Shown piece after piece: positions 1 through 10,612 of a stretch of 64,000 bases of DNA. Numbering within the stretch: position 1 is the first letter of the stretch; every line of letters starts with the position of its first letter. A program made the translations under genes and the position numbers. Below the pieces are notes generated by a model. The model searched no databases. It worked only from the letters and a program-made list of their open reading frames with translations, and was not told the origin of the DNA. The stretch is taken from contig NC_086386.1 of assembly GCF_036588685.1 (NCBI RefSeq), forward strand, positions 34,277,883 to 34,341,882, read 5' to 3'. This stretch comes from Mytilus trossulus. Lineage: Eukaryota; Mollusca; Bivalvia; Mytilida; Mytilidae.

Positions 1-1534
1 AATAATGAACACAGAGCACAAGAACATCTGTATTGGAACACTTGACTATAATTCGTCGCCTTGTATTTAACTGCTAAAAGATTATCAGAGTATATAAAAT
101 GAAGGAAGAGTCTTGTGTCTGGGTCTTCGTACGAACAGGACATATCTGGAGATCGATTACATGATGCTCTCATTGAGAGTTGTCGCTCTATTTCTGGATT
201 GGAAAATGCGCCGGCAAGAACTAAACATTTATTTTCCTCCTGGAAAATATCAGACAATTTGCTGCTCAGATAATCTCCAAGGAAAGTTGTCAGAGTTTGC
301 TTGATTTTGTTGCTTGATAGACATTTTTCCAGTCTGGAACAGTTCGGTTCAGCGATATAAAATTTTTTCCTAGTTGCTGTTGCCGATCGTCTATGTCGCT
401 CTGCTGATTTTATGGAATGTTCAGTGTCATAGCGATCAAAGACATCAACAACCTTGTCTGTGAATCGGAAGCATGATTGTAAAAAATGGACGAAAGATAC
501 CAAAGGGACAGTCAAACTCATAAATCGAAAATAAACTGACAACGCCATGGCTAAAAATGAGTGCCTGCATAATGCAAGATTTAGCCAAGACTCCAAGCGT
601 GGCCATCCTTTTAACATCAAATGACTAAACTCATGCCATTTCTTATTGGTACAGTAGCACTGTGCTCGATTGGAGGAATGTTAGGGACTGATCCTACTAA
701 ATTTTCAAATTCATGGGAAGCTCAGACTTATTTATCTTCCTCATAATTCCATCGTCATAAAATAATGCAGTGGGAATGGGACAAATTAGATAGGACGAAA
801 CAGTTTCCACAGATACGTCATCTCTACATTTACAAATGATTTAGTTAGAGATAGTGCACGGGTAAACACAAGCTCGGGATTCAAATGACCTTTTACAACT
901 TGCCAAGATTTGCATTTTAGTTGTACTTTGGGGTTCATATCTTCAAATGTCTTCAGTCCTGATCTTTGTCTGTTGATAGTGATGACTCAACAAATATCTT
1001 CATTTTTGTTTTTCAAGTTTCAACTGATTTTAACAGTGAATCTTCAATGTCGTGACTTGCATGGAGACCAGTTGAAATGTTCATAATGATATGCTGACGG
1101 GGATGATTATCAACGTCAAATGGATATGTCATATTTTCTGTTATATAAACAGTTAGATCGTCTACATATTTTTTATCCGTTTTCATTGCAGCTGGTTTTG
1201 CTTCATCGTGACATTAGTCACCACTGGACAAGAAACGCACGTGCTCTCATTGCCGATGTTATCTGACTAAGCACATCCCTTGTAAGATTCTATCTTATCA
1301 ATGAAGCATTCTTCTTTGTTAAACCAACAATGCCTCTAATGTATCAACCTCACTCAAAAACAACATTAACACATCATCTTGTCTTTGCTTTAAGCTAACA
1401 GCATTCATTAAGGTTGTGATACCTCTATTAGTTGTCATACTGAGAGTCTCTTGTGTGATATTTCGACATATTATACAGCGTTGATAATTTATGGACATGC
1501 GACCGCGCTTCATTGGAAGTGGGGCACATTTCAC
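1..1534 (-). pseudogene. Decayed copy of a multi-copy invertebrate gene family, running off the left edge
   Basis: Read on the minus strand, coding-like blocks follow one another from about 1534 to base 1 with stops and frame changes between them. The first has a CIICRNITQE start (two Cys, zinc-finger-like). Then come PFDVDNHPRQ and NISTGLHASHDIEDSLL near 1050-1130, LKTFEDMNP and ELVFTRALSL near 830-950, PTALFYDDGIMRK near 740-780, YEDPDTRLFLH near 100, and NTDVLVLCVHY at the edge. I recognise this block order from a widespread family of long uncharacterised proteins in molluscs and cnidarians. The last two blocks, rich in Asp, could be part of a PIN- or FEN-like nuclease fold, which is inference. 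A Rep-B fragment at 484-576 interrupts the gene. Several in-frame stops mark it as dead. The remaining 3' part lies outside the window. Confidence 0.6.
484..576 (+). repeat. Rep-B fragment inside the left-edge pseudogene
   Basis: Begins with GGACGAAAGATACCAAAGGG and runs through AACGCCATGGCTAAAAATGA. Rep-B is a mussel-type dispersed repeat found again at 8.07, 17.66, 24.25, 30.06 and 38.87 kb. The copies start at the same end and stop at different interior points, as expected of 5'-truncated retroelement copies. This copy separates two coding blocks of the surrounding pseudogene. Confidence 0.7.
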
Positions 1535-1568
1535 AATGATGAGTAATTATGATAATATTCAAGAATAT

Positions 1569-2358
1569 GGCAGCAGTCCTTTTACGCCATTTACTGTTTT
1601 TTATGGGTATCATTTGCGCCAAATTTTGTTTTCTAAAATGTATCAATTGCGCCAATATTCGGAACTCATTTGCGCCAATTTACCTGTACACATATCTACC
1701 ATAAATATTAATATTTATTTTTATCTTTGGCTTAAAAATGTTCATTTGTTCGAAGATATGAAGATGAGCATCTGGGGAGAAATGAAATGACTTGAAATTA
1801 ATTATACAGTCCATGTACAGCGAAGAAAACTTATTGCTTTGCTGAATATTTATAACAAGATATGCCATAAGAGAAGAAAAAAAAAGCTTTTGCTGATTAT
1901 GTTTTATCCCCATATGTTGACACAGTGCTTTGTTCCCACCATCTGTATGGGCTGAAACTCTATCTACCGCAAGGCGTACCATTAATGGAACAGAAGCAGT
2001 CCACGGGCATTATAATGAACTGTTTTATGCATTTCATCCTTCGATGTTTGTCTTTCTGGCAATACAATGAAGTAACAAGCTACTACATACGTTAAATTTG
2101 GAAAAAACCCATGCAACAGCAGTAAGAAGAAAGTATGTTTCTGAAAAAGAAACAAACAGTTGCCGTGTTAACTGCTGGTTCCAAGTCCGAATAAAGGAGG
2201 AGGGAAGTCATTTTTTTTGCAATTGGCGCAATCGTATGTTTTATTTTTGGCGCAAATGATACCATGCAATTTTAAAAACAGGTGGCGCAAACGTAGCATT
2301 GGAGAACAAATGTTGTGGCGCAAAAGGACGCATTTTTTGGCGCAAACGGATCTCTCCC
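1569..2358. mobile_element. Non-autonomous DNA transposon with TTTGCGCCAA motif clusters
   Basis: Three TTTGCGCCAA-type motifs lie in the left 120 bp (near 1615-1680) and at least five in the opposite orientation (TTGGCGCAAA) in the right 150 bp (near 2220-2345). The two outer ends match only loosely as inverted repeats. No transposase is present. The symmetrical, inward-facing motif clusters resemble subterminal transposase-binding sites, and this architecture recurs four more times in the window. The exact ends are uncertain. Confidence 0.5.
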
Positions 2359-3897
2359 AAGAATATACTATTCTACAAAATGCAGTCTGCTGCTTACATA
2401 ACACATGCCGATATCGTTAGTAATGGTTAAAGTGGTCTTGTGGTTACACATGTACGAATATTTATCTAGTAATATGTTTTAAAAGCACGACTTGTGTTTT
2501 GGAAACTCAAGTGTTACCTATGCATATTAGATACTAGATTTATATAAATTTTTAGCGTCTGGGATAAACACGATACAGATACGGAATACCGTTTAATAAT
2601 GCAAATTTTAGAAAAGTCGTCAAACATTTATTATCCATCGTTGAGCTTCGATGTGTGTCGCAATCTATTCAGGGTATATTGAATTTATAAAAACAAAACA
2701 TACAAGAGTTTTAATATGTCATTGACACTGACAATCAAAAAAAAAATATGCTTTTTTTTTTACATTTTAGGGTTGCACTTAAAGATGCCTCAGAATCAAC
2801 TAATTTTTCATAAAATCTTCTTTTTTGGGGGATTCTATGTCTTTTTCGAATGTATTCAAAGCTATCTTAGATAAAAACGACTAATATATTTACAACAATT
2901 CCGATATATGCAATGTTAAATGTCACCGTATAATCCAAAGTAATTCGACATGTCTGTGTTCTCGTGAGATTTGCAAGAAACGTGACCATAGGGATCTTTG
3001 ACGACCACCCAAATCATATGCTCTAGAAGTTTTTCTTTCGATTGATACCAAAATTAGCTATGTGTTCGATAGGTGCATTAAAAACCTTAACGAGAGGCTT
3101 TTTCTCAAATCGGCGCTCGCCTATTATACATGCACACGTATAAAAATTGCTATTTTTATCCAACGGAATCATGGTTTTGAACGTAATTTCAATTGAGACT
3201 TGTATATATATATTTTCGTTTAGGCGTGTATCATATTTTCCCTCCGGTTTATATGATCCGTTCATCCTAATTTGACTCTTAAAATTCACGAGTCTATATT
3301 AAATTGATGGTAAATTTAATCGCCTTCAAAATACTGTTTCGATCCCTAACATCACTGAAGAGACATTTATTGTCGTAATCCGGACCTAGTACTAAAACAA
3401 ATATTGACACCTTATGTTTGTGAATAACATCTTGGCCAAAAGTTTTGTGTTTTCTGTTTAGTATTAAATTTATATTAAGATTCCTTTTTTACCTCTTGTG
3501 ATCAATTTTATTTGGCAATTGTCACTGGCAGTCAGCAGAGTTATAGAGCCTCAGTTGTTCGGCCTGTTAGTCAAATGCGTTTTGTTTAAATATACTTTTT
3601 CACTTTTTTGGTCTTTATGAAAATTTTGTTTATGCTGTATTTAGACCCTTCTACAACGAAATTTGTTTTACATGCACACGTATAAACAAATTGGTTTTTA
3701 TTCATTGCAATCATAAGTTTGAACCTAGTTTCAATTTATACTCGTGTATATATGGATAGATGGAATATTATTCTCAACAGCAGTTCTGTGAAATTGATGG
3801 ATCTATTACACGCTGACGCGTCTCATAAACATTCAAATTTACAACGTAGTTATAACAACATTTACTACAAATCATGTCAAGAACATTTCGGTCCTTA
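2359..3897. other. AT-rich intergenic stretch
   Basis: No coding block, splice-consistent exon or recognised repeat is visible. Short ORFs here have no familiar motif. Confidence 0.5.
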
Positions 3898-5552
3898 ATT
3901 GCTCAACATCAACGAGCGCATTGAATCCCGAAAATTACACAAAAAACAAATTAATAAATTTAAACGAGACGGCGTACTTTTGGACACTGTTGCTAGAGAG
4001 CAGACCACCTAAACTCTCAATCGTATCATCACAACCGGTACAAAACCCCGGATTCGCCGATTCAGGAGAAAAAGTTGCATGAACTCTACAAACACTGTAG
4101 TCAATTTTTCTTCAGTTGTTTTGTCGTAGACCGTGACTAAGGTATTGTCAAAAGGTCTCAATTTTTGTCCCACGCAGGGCAAAATAGATTCTATACTTTT
4201 GGAAGATGACATAGACAAGCCAGCAAGATCTATCAGAATCAAGGAATATTTTTCTAAGGATACCACAAAAAGTACCGTTGAAAGTGACACAAGTGATCTC
4301 GACTCAGATGACGATCAAGAAGATGTCGATATTCGCAGATTCAGGAAAAAAATTATGGATTCCGAAACCCAGTAAATGTGCAACTTTGGAACATATAATT
4401 GACAAAATTAAATGTGATTTAACACATCTGTTCACTGCCACTTCCCAAACTTTCAGCAATTTATTGTCTGAAAAAAGTGAAGCTGTGTGGAGACTTAAGA
4501 ACAGAGACGATATTATAATTAAACCAGCTGATAAAGGTAGATCTGTTATCGTCATTGACAAATGTGACTACATTCAAGAGGCAGAACGTCAACTCTCTGA
4601 TGAGAGATTTTATAAGAAATTAGACACTGACCCAACTCCCACGACCACCACAAACCTGAAAAACACGTGTGAACGGAGGCATATTGATGAAGACACATTT
4701 AAATACATAAAACCTGAAAACCAAAGCCTGGGCGTTTCTATCTTCTGCCTTAAATACATAAAGTCAATAATCCAGGTAGACCAATTGTTTCCACCAATGA
4801 CCACCCTACGGAGAAAATATTAGAATTTATTGACTTTCATCTGAAGCCACATGTATAAAATTTACTGTCCTATATACAAGACACCGCACTCTATCTTAAC
4901 CAAATGGAACGCAATGAGGGATGGACACATACTTACAGTTCTGTATTGCAAGCCCACAGACACACATCAAACTGTCTCCTCTGAGTTGTCATCCCATATA
5001 CTGCACCAAGAGCATTCCATACAGCCAGGCCATACGAATACAAAGGGTTTGCTCCACTAACTATATTGCAAAAAAACGTTTTTCTTTTGTTAACAACATC
5101 AGCCGATATGAGCATTTTACAATATAAAGACAAATTGGTCCACAAGTGGAAGCCTTTTGTGTTGACTTACCATTCAAATTTGACAATTTTCTCACCGAAT
5201 ACGCGAAAATTGGAAAGAGATCGAAAAACATTCTGAACTATCCAAGATCTTTCCCGAGCCAACTGTACTGGCTTTTCGTAAACCCAAAAGCCTCAAACAC
5301 TTGCTGGTGAGAGATGATTTATCCTCTCAAGCAGGCTCTTCGTCTATAGGCTCTCGCAAGGGTTGCGGAAACAAACGATGTCTGACTTGCAAACAAATAC
5401 TGGATACCCAGACTTTTAACAGTCACTCCACGTTCAGAGAATACACCATATTTTGCAATGTTTATTGCAAGACTTCAAAGTTGTGTATCTACAAATTAAT
5501 GCAAGATACAGTCACAGAAAATAATTATATTTATAAGTACGTCTGAGTCAGT
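3898..5552 (+). mobile_element. Internally deleted Penelope-like retroelement (PLE)
   Basis: Protein blocks in several frames follow the order of a Penelope-type ORF. An N-terminal block (RKLHKKQINKFKRDGVLLDT) lies near 3930. KVLSKGLNFCPTQGKIDS lies near 4137, ADKGRSVIVIDKCDYIQEAE near 4530, [16 protein letters not shown] near 4770, and the post-RT block LYCKPTDTHQ near 4945. The pre-endonuclease block IFPEPTVLAFRKPKSLKHLL lies near 5250, and a Cys cluster (GCGNKRCLTCKQ) at 5360-5400. The RT segment that should hold the catalytic Asp pair between 4870 and 4910 is missing, and the GIY-YIG endonuclease is cut short near 5500. Multiple frameshifts show it is dead. The sequence after 5500 reappears, inverted, at 63.5 kb. 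Confidence 0.75.
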
Positions 5553-6390
5553 GTCACTAAAGAGGGAAGAACAAAAAATTTGCGAAAGCAATATCATAGA
5601 GAGAAATAATTGTGTATAATTCACTGCCTTGTTATGTTTTTTGTGTTAATAATATATTTGCCAATTGTTTTTTGATTTCTTTAGTTACACACTTGCTGCT
5701 GAGATTGTCAAATTAAACAATTTAGAACTAGAGATAGCATAAATTACGAACAGAAACATTCAGTTTTCTAACTCAATAAATTTTGCATCGTCAATGAAAA
5801 GTAATGTCCCTCCAAAAGAAATCAACTCCTACAAAGTCAGAATTGATGAACTGCCTGCCAAATTTAGAAGACAACACAACATTAGTTTAAAGCTAACAAG
5901 TGACATAAAACAACAGAGGGTTAAATACTTAAATAAGCGCTTAACAAAAATAAATTGATAGTTACCTACATGTAAGCCTAAATATTTTCGGTTAAGAATC
6001 CAAAGTAAGTATTGTTAACATTTAAAGGGCTTATAATATTTTTCTCATCACAATTATAAATGGAAAATACTCAAATATCATAAGTATGAAGCTGTTTCGT
6101 AATGTAGTTTAGAAATAAACATTTAAAGTACTTAATTTACAGCGCTCTTTTTTCAAATTTGATCTATTATAAGTGAAAAAATAGTAGACACGCTGAGAAG
6201 AGATCAACTAAGAGTCTATAAGGCAGTTTAGAACAAAACATCAGTTGTTTCTGCTTCGTGGATCCAAATGTAAGTCTTTTGCAATGAACATTGTTATTTC
6301 CCAACCATTCACAGTTTCGACTTCCAAATTTGAAAATAGACATTGCTCAGATTTTAAGGAAATTATAATTATACAATATCGTTAATAGTT
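5553..6390. other. PLE 3' flank and unremarkable AT-rich sequence
   Basis: Bases 5560-5590 (GGGAAGAACAAAAAATTTGC followed by GAAAGCAA) match the body of the tRNA-headed repeats at 63.35 and 63.8 kb, so the PLE 3' region and that SINE share sequence. Beyond about 5640 I see nothing recognisable. Confidence 0.45.
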
Positions 6391-7820
6391 GTCAAAGGTA
6401 CCAGGATTATAATTTAATACGCCAGACGTGCGTTTCTACATAAGACCTATCAGTGCCGCTCATATCAAAATATTCATCAAGCAAAACAAGTACGAAGTTG
6501 AAGAGCATTGAGGATCCAAAATTCAAACAAGTTTTGACAAATACGGCTAAGGTAATCTATTCCTGTGAGAAGCAAATCCTGAGGTTTTCGATAAATACAA
6601 AGTTTTGTAAACAGGCAAATTTATAACAATGACCACATACTTGATACTCATGTCAACACCGAAAGGCTGACTACTGGTCTGGTGATTCCCTTTGTGACAA
6701 AACGTCCACCAGCAGTTGCATCGAACCAGTGGTGTAAATAGTTATCAAAGTTACCAGGATTATAATTTACCACGCCAGACGCGCGTTTCCTCTACATAAG
6801 ACTCCTCAGTGACGCTCATATCAAAATATGTATCAAGCCAAACAAGTACGAAGTTGAACAGCATTGAGGATCCAAAATTCAAACAAGTTTTAACAAATAC
6901 GGCTAGGGTAATCTATTCCTGTGAGAAGCGAATCCTGAGTTTTTCGAATAATACAAAGTTTTGTAAACAGGCAAATTTATAACAATGACCACATACTTGA
7001 TACTCATGTCAACACCGAAGTGCTGACTACTGGTCTGGTGATTCCCTTTGGGACGAAACGTCCACCAGCAGTTGCATCGAACCAGTGGTGTAAATAGTTA
7101 TCAAAGGTACCAGGATTATAATTTACCACGCCAGACGCGCGTTTCGTCTACATAAGACTACTCAGTGACGCTCATATCAAAATATTTATCAAACCAAACA
7201 AGAACGAAGTTGAAGAGCATTGAGGATCCAAAATTAAAACAAGTTTTGACAAATACGGCTAAGGTAATCTATTCCTTGGGTAAGAACATCCTTAGTTTTT
7301 CGATAAATTTAAAGTTTTGTAAACAGTCAAATTTATAACAATAGCCACATAATTGATATTCGTGTCCGAAGTCCTGACTACTGGGTTGGTGATACCTCGG
7401 GGACAAAACGTCCACCAGCAGTGGCATCGACTAAGTGGTGTTAATAGTTATCAAAGGTGCCAGGATTATAATTTAGTACGCCAGACGCGCGTTTCATCTA
7501 CATAATACTCATCTGTGACGTTCATATCAAAATATTTAAAAGCCAAACAAGTACAAAGTTAAAGAGCATTAAGGATCCAAAATTCTAAAAAGTTGTGACA
7601 TATACGGCTAATGTTATCTATTCCTTGGGTAAGAACATCCTTAGTTTTTCGATAAATTTAAAGTTTTGTAAACAGGAAAATTATAGCAATGACCACATAA
7701 TTGACATTCATGTCAACACCAAACTACCAGGCTGGTGATACCCTCGGGGACGAAACGTGCAACAGCATTTTCATCGACCCAGTATTGTAAATAGTTATCA
7801 AAGGTACCAGGATTACAATT
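6391..7820 (-). repeat. Tandem array of about 350-bp retrozyme-like units with hammerhead-like cores (Rep-C)
   Basis: ACCAGGATTATAATTT or a close variant recurs at about 6400, 6753, 7109, 7459 and 7806, giving four units of 347-356 bp and a partial fifth. Each unit has two structured parts. Read on the minus strand, at about 6419-6461, 6772-6822, 7127-7172 and 7477-7522, there is a CUGAUGA-like box, a stem of the GUC/GAC type, then GAAAC and a short stem closing in GCGUA, which is the hammerhead order. Read on the plus strand, at about 70 bp before each next unit, there is CTGGTGAT...GACGAAACGTCCACCAGC, a stem-loop. The catalytic box carries one or two changes in each copy (for example CUGAGGA, CUGAGUA, CAGAUGA), so these copies look decayed. 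No ORF is present. Confidence 0.7.
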
Positions 7821-8065
7821 TAAATGATATAGGGAGTATACATCTTGAATATTTGAACGTGTTGACCGTTTGATATTATGAAATTGACTTACTGCAGTGT
7901 CAGTGATGATGATAAAGGTTATAAAACTTCAGTAAAATGTTATCACTTGACAGGCAAGTCAAATTATGAAAAGAAAAAATAAGAATATATTTAATTTATT
8001 TTAGAGATAATTGTAAATGTAAATCAGGGAATCAACTTGTCCTAATTTTGAATTAAGAAGAAGGC

Positions 8066-8225
8066 TTATAAAAGAGGGACGAGAGATACTATAGGGACAG
8101 TCAAACTTATAAATCGAAAAAAAAACTGACAACGCCATGATAAAAAATGAAAAAGACAAACACACAAACAATAGTACACATGACACAACATAGAAAACTA
8201 AAGAATAAAGTGGAAAATACATAAA
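8066..8225 (+). repeat. Rep-B fragment
   Basis: Starts at AAAGAGGGACGAGAGATACT and continues through AACGCCATGATAAAAAATGA and a GACACAACATAGAAAACTAA segment. It has the same anchored end as the copies at 484 and 24245. Confidence 0.7.
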
Positions 8226-8567
8226 TAATAGCATTGCAGTTAAACTATTTGTTACTATTTGTGCATTCTTTAAAAAAAAACTAGTGTATATCGTCAAAAG
8301 GCACATTTGACCACAAATAATAATAGCCAAATTATAGATCCGCTTTAATGAATTATTCTAATGGTACATGCCTTTATATTTCCATTTTTTTCAATTCCTT
8401 CGATTGCGATCAACATTTAACTGCACTAATAATTTGGATACGTTCTGTTTTATTTTGTTTGAATTGAAATCATACCTTCCAATTCCAGTATTTTCTCCAG
8501 AGCACATATGTATTTCTCTCGTATCTCCTTTTCTGGATCCAATGATTGATGAGAGAGTATTCCATCC

Positions 8568-9375
8568 TCAAATTTGTGTGTTGTTTCCTTTACATAGCAA
8601 CCGACAACGCAGGCATATTAAGCGTCTCGTTAAGGGCATACGATACAGTTACAGGGGAGGTAATGACGTTGCTAACGTAAAATGTTATTTTCGCGACGTC
8701 AAATTGTGACATATCGGAATAAGATGCACTTTTCGACTGATTTTTATCATTCAAACTGATTTAATTTGAAAACGAGTTCATGGACCCCTATTTTTCAAAA
8801 CAGCAATTTGTTTCATTTTGCAGGGATATTATGTGACCCAAATTTTATAAAACTGTAAATAGAGTATTTTTTTAAATTTTGATAAACATACAGCAAATAA
8901 TGACGTATTTTCCACAATTCATGAACATTTGATAAATATGAGTTATTTCTGAATAAAAAATGCAAAATTTTTTAGAATACTTTTAAAGTACAGAAATTAC
9001 CGATTATTTAACAAAAAAGTTATGTCTTTCTTTCGAAAAAGAAATTACGGCCACAAATCTGAATTTTGAGCAAATATACAAAATTTTGACCTCATTTTAC
9101 TAAAAAAAGTAGCACATGAAGGTATGTTTTGTATTACATATTTGATTTAATCAGGTAAAAAATAGCCTATATACAAATTTTCACGAACTTGTAAATACAT
9201 GATCAAAACTGTATCGTATGCCCTTAAACACTCTCTGTTCTTTTCGCGTATCATATTTAGCATTTGGTCTAAGCACACAGCTGTTTCTTATGCGACGCAA
9301 TCCTTCGACAGCATCTCCAGTGGTTCTTAAGCCAAAAACTGTCTTTCCCCATCCATTGGCTGGTAACAGGTACAA
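8568..9375 (-). other. Unrecognised minus-strand ORF interrupted by the TTAA MITE
   Basis: From 9375 the minus strand reads an open frame containing ANGWGKTVFGLRTTGDAVEG and ending at the MITE. If the MITE and one TTAA are removed, the frame continues through RRLICLRCRLLCKGNN to a stop at 8568, about 70 codons in all. I do not recognise the product. It could be a fragment of a gene or of another mobile element, or a chance ORF. No splice signals or homologue could be assigned. Confidence 0.25.
8634..9223. mobile_element. 590-bp MITE with TTAA target duplication
   Basis: Terminal inverted repeats GGGCATACGATACAGTT (17 bp, perfect) stand at both ends. Each is flanked directly by TTAA (8630-8633 and 9224-9227). 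TTAA duplication is the hallmark of piggyBac- and Kolobok-group transposons. The interior is AT-rich and non-coding. The element splits a minus-strand ORF (see 8568-9375). Confidence 0.75.
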
Positions 9376-9489
9376 AATTAAAATTACGAATCACCATATA
9401 AAGAAGGGACAAATCGCATGCTAGAAATGTTTGCTCTGTTGACAATTTTGATACAATATCTTTACCAAATCTCTGGGTTTATTGATATA

Positions 9490-9725
9490 TTGTCATGTAA
9501 CCTATGTGGTTTCATACCTTTAAGTGACAATTTCTGTAGTATTTTGCGAAATAAATCAAGTTTAAGGTACGAAATTAGAGCTGCGCACTTTCTGTCTCCA
9601 CTAGTCATTGAAAACCTATGTGGTTCTGCCCTTCAAATAACAATTTCCGTATTATTTTGGGAAATGAATCAAGTCTAAGGTACGAAATTGGAGCTGCTCA
9701 CTTTCTGTCTTCACTCGTCATTTTA
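9490..9725. repeat. Two to three diverged tandem copies of a ~115-bp unit
   Basis: AAGTTTAAGGTACGAAATTAGAGCTGC near 9560 recurs as a close copy near 9675. The preceding AACCTATGTGGTT segment occurs near 9500 and 9613. No coding potential is seen. Confidence 0.6.
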
Positions 9726-9954
9726 ATGTCTATCTTTGGTAAAAAAAAATAAAAAAAATAAAGAGAATAAAACTTTAGTAACATATGCGTATGTAATAAT
9801 ATTTGAAAATTTATGAATGAGAATTAAAGAAAACGTGTATTATAGATGTTAAAATTTAAATGAGATATACATCAATTCAAACTGAAACCGTCGGCATGAA
9901 TCATAAATTTATGTGAAACAATTTAAACAAGAAAAAATGGGAAAACAAAATGTT

Positions 9955-10500
9955 TAATAATTTATTGCGATCGAAGCGCTTTGCTTGATTTACCTTCATC
10001 AGGAACGCTCAATGCCACACATTTGAAATCCGGTCATGAATAAGTACCGAAAACCGTTGAAGAGCTATACGTCAAAAATACCTAGAATAAATAGCCAAAT
10101 TCTTCTAAAGCCAACTTTTCCTGAGGGAGTTGAAACCTTAGTTTTATAATAATTTAAAAATTTATAAACGGACAATTTTGTAAAGTTTGTTAAATCATGT
10201 CAGTACCGAAGCTCTGACTTTTGAGCTGATGATACCCTCGGGGACTGATAGTCCACCAGCAGAGGTATCGACCCTGTGATGTAAAAAATGGAAAACAATA
10301 ATTTGTTGTGTTCGAAGCGATTTTCTTGATTTACCTTCATCAGGAACGCTCAAAACGAAACATTTGAAATTCGAAGATGGATAAGTACCAAAAATCGTCG
10401 AAGAGCTACACGTCAAAAATACCTAAAATAAATAGCCAAATTAATATAAAGCCAACTTTGCCTGAGGGAGGTGAACCTTAGTTTTATTACTAATATGGAA
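9955..10500 (-). repeat. Second retrozyme-like tandem family (Rep-C2), one full unit and a partial unit
   Basis: TTGATTTACCTTCATCAGGAACGCTCAA-type sequence occurs near 9985 and 10327, a period of about 340 bp. On the minus strand it reads CCTGATGAAGGTAAATC followed by AAGCAAAGCGC or AAGAAAATCGC, that is a perfect CUGAUGA box, a different stem II and a degenerate GAAA. The half near 10230 (CCCTCGGGGACTGATAGTCC, then ACCAGCAG) is plainly homologous to the matching half of Rep-C at 7.0-7.8 kb. The two families therefore share one domain and differ in the other while both keep the hammerhead-like core. Confidence 0.6.
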
Positions 10501-10502
10501 AA

Positions 10503-10595
10503 AAAGATGTGGTATTGTTGCAAATGAGACAACTATCCACAAACGACCAAAGTGACACAAACATTAACAACTATAGGTCACCGTATATATATGAT
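10503..10595 (+). repeat. Rep-A fragment at the left flank of a DNA transposon
   Basis: Starts at AGATGTGGTATTGTTGC and runs to ACAACTATAGGTCACCGTAT. Rep-A is the 3'-terminal repeat of the PLE-like element at 54.3-57.4 kb. This copy keeps the anchored end and is truncated inside. Confidence 0.75.
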
Positions 10596-10612
10596 GTATG
10601 AACATAACCATT

